The notes under the pieces were generated by a model that was not told the origin of the DNA, ran no database searches, and saw only the letters and a list, made by a program, of their open reading frames with translations. From NCBI GenBank assembly GCA_037903355.1, contig JBAJFE010000018.1, forward strand, positions 434,001 to 498,000: DNA of 64,000 bases. The letters are read 5' to 3'. Within the stretch, counting starts at the first letter, position 1, and each line of letters opens with the position of its first letter. This DNA comes from Trichuris trichiura (Eukaryota; Nematoda; Enoplea; Trichinellida; Trichuridae). Below are positions 23,976 to 33,181 of the stretch, one piece after another. The position numbers were made by a program, and so were the translations under genes.

Positions 23976-25804
23976 ATGGACTTCATTGTCCCGAATGGAT
24001 ATTGGACAGCCTTTATTCAGTTTGCCAGAAACGTTGGCATTGAGCACCCAAGACTGGAGACGGAAATCGGTGCTACAAAACTCTCTGACAAGGTTAGCAC
24101 GAAGACTCTTTTCCGACACAACTGCAGCTCTTTCTATTTTGTACAGGATACTGTCGCGTTACGTAAATCACTGGACACTTATGGCGACAATATTGGAACA
24201 ATAAACAGAATGAAGCGTGCTGTTGAAGAGCTGCTAGCTGTGGCAATGCAAAACCTGTCGAATGAACAAGTCAAAAGCGCAGTAAAATACCTGAACCAAC
24301 TAACTGATCTATGCGATTTTCGTGGCGTACAAACGGATTTCTGCAAAATGGGCGCTGCCCCATTACTGGTTCCTTTTGTGCTCCATTTTGTCAAAGAAAT
24401 AAGGTCCCTTGCACTGAGCCTCGTCTGCGCACTTGTGCAAAATAGACGCGCCTGTCAAAATGTGAGTGGCAGATAGACTAGCTATTACTAATGTAGTCTT
24501 TTTGTAGGCCTTTGCTTTAGCTCATTTCGTGCCTATACTGATGCACACTGCGAGCGACGAATCTTGCAATATGTCTCAACGAAAAGGATTGCACGCATTG
24601 TTTTGTACGCAATGAAACTTTGCACTTAATCATTTCGCCTAGTGGCGTTTCAGGCTTGTGCTTCGGAAATAGGCACGTTTCGCAGTTATTCTGCCAATCG
24701 GGTGGTATTGTCAAGCTTCTGCACTTCACACGATACGCAGAGCTTGCTACTGAGTCATGCTTTATGCTAAGCAAAACTTTGGATATTGTTCCCCAATATA
24801 AACGTAAATTTATCTTGAAAAAAACACATCTTCAAGCTAATTAAATGTTTTCGTAAATTCAGGAACCGCATGCGACCAACGTGCAATCGAAGAGCTCATT
24901 AATTTAGCCTACGAGACCAACGATGTCATTCTACAGGAGAAAGCAGTCGAAGCGCTGTTCAACATTGTAAGCGACTGTGACGAGGCAAAGAAGGTGCGTA
25001 ACGTTTCATTTATAGCCTCAGGTGTTTTTACTTTACCTTGCGTAAAAGTAAAGAAATAAAAGTGTCATTACCACGGCTTTTTTCTTTTTTCTTCTTCGCG
25101 GGTGGTTGAAGCCGCTCATTCGTGTAAAAACAGAAACTAAATCTACCAGCGCTTTCGGGGTTTCCCGAACTCTGTATTCAATGCAAACAGAGAACGGCAC
25201 CGAAAACAGTGTTTTCCAATTAAATACCACACTACTCAGGCTACCAGGTTTGGCCAGGTCAGCATTGTAACGAAGTGTCAAAACGGTAATTAGAAATCCT
25301 TCCCTCTTTCAGACTGCTACTATGCACCATCTCTTTCCTTAGTCTGAGGTGCCTCAATATTGTTGCAGCGAACTTATTTAGCGACTTGTTTTGATGCCCT
25401 TTTTGGTGAAGCTGCGTTACATTAAGGAAATGACTTTTGCTTTTATAGTTGATACTGGCTATTTTAGAGAGCCCGTAGAAAGCAATGTGTGTTGCGCCCA
25501 AGGCTGATTGCTCTGACAGATCGCTTGGATGAACAACAGAGCACAAAAGTACGTGAACTTTTGTTAATATGTGTTGCTATAGCAGCACGAGTGAGTTTTC
25601 ATTTTCGTCCAAACAAGTTATGCTCGCATGAAAATTTTTTCCGTGCTGCATACTCGTAGCAATTTGATGCTGTCATGAAATTGTTTTCATACTTAGGATT
25701 TGGCGGGAGCTTGCACGCAGATCATTCAATGCATCTATGCTGGCGAAGTAGACGAAGTAAAGAGGGAAACCGCAGCTGGAAATCTGGCCAACAAGTCGAA
25801 TTGA
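23976..25804 (+). CDS. HSPBP1/Fes1-type Hsp70 nucleotide exchange factor
   Basis: Predicted exons: 23976-24092, 24147-24461, 24508-24604, 24654-24803, 24863-24993, 25697-25804; phases agree at every junction; about 305 residues. The family binds the Hsp70 nucleotide-binding domain through an armadillo-like fold and promotes ADP release. Visible signatures include SAVKYLNQLTDLCDFRGVQTDFC followed by a helix with LALSLVCALVQNRRACQN. These match the family pattern of a neighbourhood 'left out' of the substrate cleft and then repeated helices ending in I-x-Q-N. Further ARM-like helices follow (GLHALFCLCFGN; GGIVKLLHF; AVEALFNIVSDCDEAKK). The length is close to human HSPBP1 (about 360). The first intron (54 bp) is divisible by three and stop-free, so it could be retained. 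Cytosolic HSPBP1 is preferred over ER SIL1 because no signal peptide is present. Confidence 0.75.
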
Positions 25805-26132
25805 ATTTTTAAGGAAGCTTTAATTGCTCTCATCGCTGTTCATCATCAAGCAGGGTTTTATGCGTCACTACGTTAGTGTATCTACGCTGACAGTTGCCTC
25901 TACTGAACTACTGAACTGCAGTTTTAGAGAGGTTAAAAAGCCTTAAATTTTAAACGCCAAAAACAGCTTCGGGAAAGCTCTGTTGGCCCCAGAGTCATAA
26001 TGCATTGATGATGGACTGCGATAAACTGGTCGGATACTTTACTCTTTTTCTGTCAATTCTCAAAATCCGTTTCAATATACAATTTCAGCGTGACGTTAGC
26101 CTAGTATTAAAGCAAATGCCATCGTGCTTTCT

Positions 26133-27033
26133 TTATAGCTTTCCACCAACAACAACAACTGGGCTGACGGTTACTTTGGCTTCAAACACCTGCAAGTATA
26201 AAAAAAATGTCTTTACCATGCAGATACCACGCTGTGCACGAAACAGCTAAAAGTTAAGCTAATGTAAGGATCGTGGCAGTTATAAGCTTGAGACATTCGA
26301 GTTTCAACTGTAACGTTGGGCAAAGTCATGATGTCCATGTGCTCGTCAGTGGCATCCTGAAGCTTCTGTGCCGTACTCTTGCGAAGAATAAGTTTACACC
26401 CGAAGCGTCTTGCATAAGTACAAAATGGGGTATCTGTCAGTTCATTCCACTAGCAAAGGAGAAAAAATTTATAGATCTGTTCAGTTACGTGATTGCCCAT
26501 CGAAGATTCACACCAGCAGAGGGCAATGTGTCTAATATTTTATATCCATAATCGTTTATTAATGGAGTTGGAACTCTGAATATTCGGCTGATCGTCTCTG
26601 GTGAACTTCTAAGGTAATTAATCAGTAAATGAGAGCACTTGTTTCGCTTAGATGTTTGGTTAAATAAAGAAACCAACTTCTTTGCTATCTCATAATAGCA
26701 CAAGTTGGAAGGAAGCTTTTCTAGGCAAGCGCGTGATTCCAGATCGCCAGATAAAGAGCAGATTGTTTCTCTACTTGCTGGTTTCTTTATAAGCTTCACA
26801 TCATCCACTGCAGTAAATAAACCTTTCGCCAACATGTGACTGTTTAGAAAACGGTTATCGATTAAGCTTTTAGGGGCAATACTAGACAAGACCTTCGCAA
26901 ATGTTCTTAATCTTTTCCGTCGTTGACTATTCTATTGCAAACAAACAAAATTACAGGTCAAAAGTAAAGCGGAAAGAGACAAAACTTGGCTCGCTATAAA
27001 GGTTCTCGCTACACTTTTGTATAATGATACCAT
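26133..27033 (-). CDS. Unidentified five-exon gene, possible mitochondrial leader
   Basis: Predicted minus exons: 27033-26986, 26931-26512, 26449-26315, 26246-26217, 26189-26133, all in phase 0 with introns of 27-65 bp; 229 residues. The N-terminus (MVSLYKSVARTFIASQ, then RRKRLRTFAK) is rich in basic, hydroxylated and hydrophobic residues, as in mitochondrial presequences (inference). The middle includes LCYYEIAKKLVSLFNQTSKR and a C-Y-A-R-R-F-G-C segment. The C-terminus ends ICMVFEAKVTVSPVVVVGGKL. No family is recognised. The 30-bp fourth exon and its 27-bp following intron are the weakest parts of the model. Confidence 0.5.
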
Positions 27034-28307
27034 TGCGTAATATTAAACATTTTATAATTTAGCGACTAATTATCCCCTTGACAGCTTTTTCGTTTTTTCA
27101 CATTACGCCATGTTTTAAAAATGTATGTATCAAAAATGAGTGTTTTTAAACTTACAGTTGAAAGAGGATATAAATGTTACTAACTACAATTTTTCATTTC
27201 TAAAGGCAACCATGATTCCTGATAGTGATGGTAGAAACGATCTGTGGTTGGCACTTCAAAAACTTCATTAGAGTCAGTAGTCTCCACGCGGAGAATGATC
27301 AAAACCGCTCTTTGCATCTGAAGCAACTCCATCAGTCACGACTGCAGGGTTGGGTTATGGAAGTTTTGCGGAATACTACGAAATGTAAAAATCATTGTTT
27401 ATAAACAGTCTCTCATGCATAAAGTTTACTATTTCCTCTCCTACAGAGGGGGTAAAAAGGGTAGGACATCACAAAATGCTGGAAAGCAAATTTCTTTTAC
27501 ACGAAACGTCCAACAAGTATGATGCCAGCGAACAATGGCGAAAGATGTACCACAATTGGTCAGCTGCGCTATGCTTAGAGGGGTGCTTATTTCGGGAGGC
27601 CTAGAGCTATGATTCTAAAAGCTGAGTTCTTGAACCAGACAGCGCTTCAAAAGTAGAAGTGGCGAATGCATCAAAATGCATAGTGAAATCCAACGGTACT
27701 ATACTGAAGGAGCAGAAAAAATCCAAAATCTGAGAATTGGTCAGAACCCTAAGTGATCATAAGGGTAAGACAAAAGGTGAGAAGAAAAAAGTTAATCACC
27801 TTTTGCAAGACCGCAATACAAAAGTGCATCTATTCCTTAGTAGCTCAGAAGAGAACACCCACAGGTTAGTGACCGTAACCGCGGATCGTTTACGCTTTTA
27901 GAATTCACGATTTTTAAGATTTTGTGATTTTAAATATTGCGCAACGGGATTTCCTCTTAAACCCAGGAAACAAATATTGTTTTGTTACTAGCCATGCTAC
28001 TAAAATGCTTATTATTCTTCTGTAATACCCAGATAATAGACTGACGCGCTGATGGAATCACGAAGAGCGATAGGTTTCATATGAAACAAGCTGAATGATT
28101 TCGAACCGAATTGAACCATGCGTTGAATTAAACTGTCTCCTTTAAAGCCCTAAAAAGTTATAGTTTGGCAGCATTTCGACTTGCGCTAGTTTAAACAGTT
28201 AGCTGTCATTACAAAGGGATAGCGCTTCTGCATACTTCGCCTGAAATGGCCAGCTTACCATGAATTGTTTAACGCTGCAAATGTTCAAGGCGTAGTTTAG
28301 AATATCA
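27034..28307. other. Intergenic between divergent genes
   Basis: No convincing exon. It separates the unidentified minus-strand gene from the plus-strand coiled-coil gene and should contain both promoters. Confidence 0.4.
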
Positions 28308-28798
28308 ATGTCAAATCGAAAGAAGAAAACTTCTCATTCACACCATGCTAAAGCAGATAGTGCTGAAAAGCTAGCAGATAGCGAAAAGACGACGTGTAGC
28401 GCATGTATGTGTTGCCAGGAAGTCGAAGAACTTAATGGTAAAAATCGTGGAATTCTAAATTTTAAAAGCAAATTCCAAAATGATTCCTCTGTTTCAGAGA
28501 AAAATGATTTAATACCATTCACTTGGTTGCAGGGTGGATATGACAGTGGTTCTTCTGCAGTAGCCGATTACGGTGAACGCTTGGATGTTGGTCAATGTGA
28601 GCTTAGGTTTTAAACATTTTGTCGGTGCAGAAATCAGAGTGGTTACGGAATATGTCTCACCGACCTATCGTTTCAGTACAAGGCAGTTTCACTAGCAATA
28701 AGCAAAAATCAAGCTACTAGGGCAAAACTGTTTCACCTTCAACGCTAAATAGACAGAGTTTAACATTCTCGCAACAGTGTGCGCGACGTCTCCAAGGC

Positions 28799-28836
<38 letters not shown>

Positions 28837-29591
28837 CACATTTGCCTAGTTACTTCATATCACTGAACTATATTAAAATTTGCTTCAGTGCTTTCTCCCG
28901 AGTTTGGAAAAACGATGAGTGATAACAGGGATGATTTAAACCAGCCACTATCCTTCTGCTCAGTATTGAGGAAACGTCTTGGTGAGAAGTAGAAACGAGA
29001 ATTCAAATGCAGATATCAATTTCTTCAGAGGAACTAAAGCGGGAAGACGACAGGCTTTGGGATTCCGCCAGATCTGAATTTCTTCGCCAGCAAGATTTTC
29101 TGCCACCTCAACAGCAGGACAACAGAGCCAAGATTAATGCCGCCTATGGTACAATTGTAGAATGACAGGGGAAAATGTAATTCTCAATTCCATTATAAGA
29201 CGAGCTATTCGAAAGCGGCAAACAAATGCGGCAAGATCTGGTTCGCTTGCTTCAAGACTTTTCCTCGAGGAAGGAAGAAATGTTCAGTAGGTTAAGTTGG
29301 CATTTTATTACGGAAATAGCATGTTTGGATTATTACTGCGCAGGCAGCGAAGAAGATTTCAACAAAATGAAAATGATTCGACGGCAGCAGGAAAAGTTAA
29401 TGAGCTTGCACATTAAATTAGTCGAAAGTGAGACGACATCGAAGTACAAATGCAGCGAGTTCAAATTTTGCGAAAACGGACTGTAATTATTATTTAATTT
29501 AAGCGAACAAGGAGAAGCACTACGGAAACAGGTCAATGAAAATAATGATCAACTGATGGCGGAAATTTCGATTTTAAGTGAAATGACGTAA
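28308..29591 (+). CDS. Coiled-coil protein, family unknown
   Basis: Predicted exons: 28308-28596, 28889-28981, 29029-29148, 29200-29286, 29344-29443 (or -29458) and 29504-29591, phase-compatible with 47-63 bp introns. The start is lysine/histidine-rich (MSNRKKKTSHSHHAK). The first exon has a short cysteine cluster (CSACMCC). From about residue 130 the sequence is almost wholly helical and charged, e.g. EELKREDDRLWDSARSEFLR, ELFESGKQMRQDLVRLLQDF and a final leucine-spaced helix (EALRKQVNENNDQLMAEISI). That is typical of a coiled-coil structural or scaffold protein. A GTAAGA donor overlaps the stop (ATGAC|GTAAGA), so the true C-terminus may lie further downstream. An AT dinucleotide repeat lies in the first intron. 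Confidence 0.6.
28805..28832. repeat. (TA)n microsatellite
   Basis: About 14 TA units inside the first intron of the coiled-coil gene. Confidence 0.95.
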
Positions 29592-30225
29592 GAGAACTTC
29601 AAAACTGTTATCAAATAAAAGGCAGGTAATTTGAAGTCGCACTTACGGGGAGCATTGGCGGAAGTCCATGGATAAGTGGGTAAAAGACGTACGGAAGCAT
29701 AGCATAAGCACACCTTCGGAGTGTACGGATTCAAAGAGCAACTGACCCCTTGCATTTCGTAAGGTCACATGAAAATAAAATTGTCTCAGGATAGTCGTGC
29801 ATTTTCCATTGCTCTTCAGCACTAGTTTTCAAGTCAAGGCTTACGACTGTCTATGTTTCGTCAGCTTCTGGACACTCAAAGCAATGTAATACTGACCAAT
29901 CAGCAGGTGTTCACAAATACATGATATATCAATACTGCATTTCAAAGGTAGTCCGAGCAGTTTGAGCACTGCTACAAAAGCACTTAGTGCTCATCTCAAT
30001 GACGCTCACTATTCAACAGGAAAGTTTTCTTCTTCTTATGAAGGACTGCCGTGAATGCACTAGTTTTAATAAGTTTGCTTATGCGAATTCCACCCGTAAA
30101 ACTATTAGTACCGCAGGGATGTGTAGGCTGCAAGCATATGGAAACATGTTGCCACTTCTCTGCTCTTAAATAAAATTAACGTTGTTGCTTTGAAGGTACG
30201 TCGCTTTTTGAACTCGCGAATAGTT

Positions 30226-30226
<1 letters not shown>

Positions 30227-30314
<88 letters not shown>
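30227..30314. repeat. (TAA)n microsatellite, left block
   Basis: About 29 TAA units. The same repeat resumes at 30566-30582 and 30965-31008, on the far sides of two foldback elements. Confidence 0.95.
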
Positions 30315-30315
<1 letters not shown>

Positions 30316-30566
30316 TGAAGGCGTAAAGTTGGTAACGGGTTTGGTGGTTGAACAAGAAATCTACATGGATTTTTCGCGTTTCTATTTGCCAATGAAACGA
30401 GTCAAAAAGTAAAAAGCTTTATTGTCGTTCAAAGGCACAAAACCAAACACACGTCTGGCGTGGTTTTGTCTGGTTTTGTGCCTTTGAACGACAATAAAGC
30501 TTTTTACTTTTTGACTCGTTTCATTGGCAAATAGAAACGGAAAAATCCATGTAGATTTCTTGTTCA
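30315..30566. mobile_element. Foldback element P1 inserted in TAA repeat
   Basis: The palindrome 30349-30566 has arms of about 95 bp (TGAACAAGAAATCTACATGG ... CAAAGGCACAAAACCA) that are nearly identical in reverse complement, around a 25-bp loop. A short unpaired tail on the left (30315-30348) contains GTAACGGG. TAA repeats flank both sides. The arms differ by roughly one indel, implying recent origin or ongoing arm correction. No coding capacity. Confidence 0.85.
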
Positions 30567-30582
30567 ATAATAATAATAATAA

Positions 30583-30963
30583 TATGGTTTATGGTCTTCT
30601 ACGGCTTTTCCCGTTTATCTGTTGTGCTTGTATCTGTAAATTAGACGAAACAACTGCTCTACCAACGGATGGATGAGCCGTTATTAAGAAAAAGTACAGA
30701 TATCAATACACTCAACTTTTAATGTTCAGAGCTTTCGGAACGCTCTAGTTCCGTCGTCAGTGAGGTGGTGGAGCTGACGACTGTTGTGTTGAAAGTTGAG
30801 TGTATTGATATCTGTACATTTTCTTAATAACGGCTCATCCATCCGTTGGTAGAGCAGTTGTTTCGTCTAATTTACAGATGCAAGCACAACAGATAAACGG
30901 GAAAAGCCGTAGAAGACCATAAACCATGAAATCTCATCCCGTTACGAAGCACCCAGTGTTCAA

Positions 30964-30964
<1 letters not shown>
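30583..30964. mobile_element. Foldback element P2 inserted in TAA repeat
   Basis: The palindrome 30583-30927 has arms of about 136 bp starting ATGGTTTATGGTCTTCTACG and passing through CCAACGGATGGATGAGCC; they differ at only about two positions. The loop contains GCTTTCGGAAC...GTTCCGTCGTCAG. A right-hand tail (30928-30964) includes CCCGTTACGAA. It is flanked by TAA repeats on both sides. It shares the CCAACG[A/G]ATGGATGAG and TTCCGTCGTCAG motifs with F1. Confidence 0.85.
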
Positions 30965-31007
<43 letters not shown>

Positions 31008-31008
31008 G
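30965..31008. repeat. (TAA)n microsatellite, right block
   Basis: About 14 TAA units immediately after the tail of element P2. Confidence 0.95.
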
Positions 31009-31450
31009 CTTTTAAAAATAAGTCCAATCCCCTCATCAGTGTCTCGGCGGTAAGCATAGGTATGGGGTTGCTGAGTAGTCAAAGTTAGTATAAAGTTAGC
31101 TGTCGATTTAAACTGCATCTGCTCCTGTTTTTTCGCGTTTGGAATTGCTCATACGTCAGATGAGATAGAATAAGTTAAATGTTATTGGTTACAGTATCAA
31201 AGAAACGATAGCGCCTTCTTTTGCTTACTGCTTTTTGCTCGCAGTACGTAAAGTGCGCTACTAGCTGTTTATCACTTATTTTGCATTTTAATAGTCTTTA
31301 TTCGCGACATGAAGATGCAACATTTCAATTTGCTCCACAATGCAATAGTTCTACGTTATATTTTATGCCTTCGTCTCTCTTGTCACCTTACTGCTCCTGC
31401 CTGAAAAAGATGACTCATGAATAAAGCGCTTGCAAAACTCCATATAAAAC

Positions 31451-31826
31451 TTACGTCCGCCTTATTTTCTTTTCCTTACGGTCCCGCTTCTTAGCTTTTC
31501 GCTTCCTGTATCCTTGAACGATCAACACTAAACTAAGAGAGTTACTTCCTAACGTTCTTGCAAGCGATGAGCATACATTTTAACCCATTCAAAAAGTATA
31601 ACAATTGACCCTTTTTATTTTCTTTGTCGATGGACTGTTCAGTTTTCACCATAGGGTAGTAACATTGAGAGCACTCGGCGCTATATTGTCTTTTTGGGGG
31701 AAGAGGGGTTAGCTCTAGCTCTGGTATCCCCAGGAAAAGTTCATCAGACTCAGACCTCTTCAAGGAACTCATCTGTAACATGTCGATACTATTGGCAATA
31801 GCACTGTCTGTTTCAATCATAGCCAT
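31451..31826 (-). CDS. Gene B: small basic-tailed protein, paralogue of gene A
   Basis: Predicted exons: 31826-31610 and 31527-31451, phase 1 (donor AAGG|GTCAAT, acceptor TTAGTTTAG); about 97 residues. The order is acidic Ser-rich N-terminus, IPELELTPLPPKRQYSAECS, a Tyr-Tyr segment, then a very basic C-terminus (YRKRKAKKRDRKEKKIRRT). This parallels gene A, about 12 kb away on the same strand. The 3' flanks of the two genes also share a GCAACATTT[T/C]AATTTGCTCC segment near a minus-strand AATAAA. The function is unknown; the basic tail could be a nuclear-localisation or nucleic-acid-binding signal (inference). Confidence 0.6.
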
Positions 31827-33181
31827 GTTTTTTCAGAGCAGAGTTAAAGCCAGCCACACAGCAGGACGTCGTACAGGAATACTGGCTATGCGCAATTCTG
31901 AAGGCAGTGCAGTTTAAACCTTGAAAACTTTTATTGTTTTAAAGTTTAGGCTGAGAGCACAGCTGGCAATTGCTTCGCTCATAAACAATGGGTAGCACGC
32001 CAAACTTGAACTTACACTAGCCGTGAGCTCATTTCTTTCGAGTTACTTGAGCATAAGAACTATGCTTCAGGCAGTAGGGTCCTTAAGGGAATGAGAAAAT
32101 GTATCAATGTGTAGATGCGAAGCTGTATCAAGCAGAAAATAGGTTTGTTAATCGAAGCAGTGCTAAATAGCAGATCATAAACAGAGTAGCAAACGGAATG
32201 ATAAATAGAACGGTTTACAAGCACAGTGTGGAATGACAAAATTTTAAAGGAGTGGCAAAAATTTCGAAAGACAAAATTCCCAAATGGTTCAGCTCTCCCA
32301 GCAGGCCAGAATGCGACCAGGTAAAAATAAAAATGGGAAAAAAACGTAAAATTGTAACTTCTGAACTGACTGAAATGCAAAGTGGCTCAAAAACTAATCA
32401 AAGATGAAAACTTCAAGAGGCAAAATTTTGGCCTGTTTAAAACTGCAACGCGCTTGGGGTTTAAAACGATTCAGGAATTTGATAGATTCGTAACTTTAGG
32501 TTTTGCATATTATTCGACCTATCCAAGAATTTTACTCTTGAGGATTGCGACTACCACTGATAAAAATTCACTTGTTCAGTATAACAATTCAAGAGCCTAT
32601 GCTAATAAAAAATAGCTCACGTTGCGTTTTTGCGTGCGAACATCATTACTTTACTTGGCCGCTCACAGTGTGTTATTAGTAACATTAGTGCAATAATTAA
32701 ACTAATTCGCGGATATTCCAACGAGTATATATGAAGCACGTCCAACCTCGCAAGTATAAGCGTTGTCAAAGTTGAAAAATGATTGCATGGAAACAGTGGC
32801 TTTGTCTTCATAACACTCTTGCTAAAGTATGCCTCCTGCTGGTGCACTTGCAAGAAACGGATTTTATGCGCATCAAATGCTTCTCTAAATCGAAAACATT
32901 CAGTTACGAGAAGATAAAACATGGAACGCGAGCAATAAAACTGTCAGTAAGAATTTTACATATGCGGACTTCACAGTTAAAGCATAAATCAGAACTACGT
33001 AACCAAACACAGGCAGAATGGACTGCATTGTGAGCTAGAGTAGGTCATACGTAATTAAACCACCAATTATGCTGAACAGAAAACAGCATTTGTAAAAGAA
33101 AGGGAATCATGGGTGGCATTTTCCTAGCGTCAATCGGTTCATCAAATTCTGCTCGGCAACCTAATGATTCAACAGTGGCGA
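31827..33181. other. Intergenic, no supported gene
   Basis: Short frames only. A 106-codon minus-strand frame (32380-32060) is Phe/Leu-rich and reads through purine-rich plus-strand sequence. It has no domain and is most likely chance. Confidence 0.45.
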
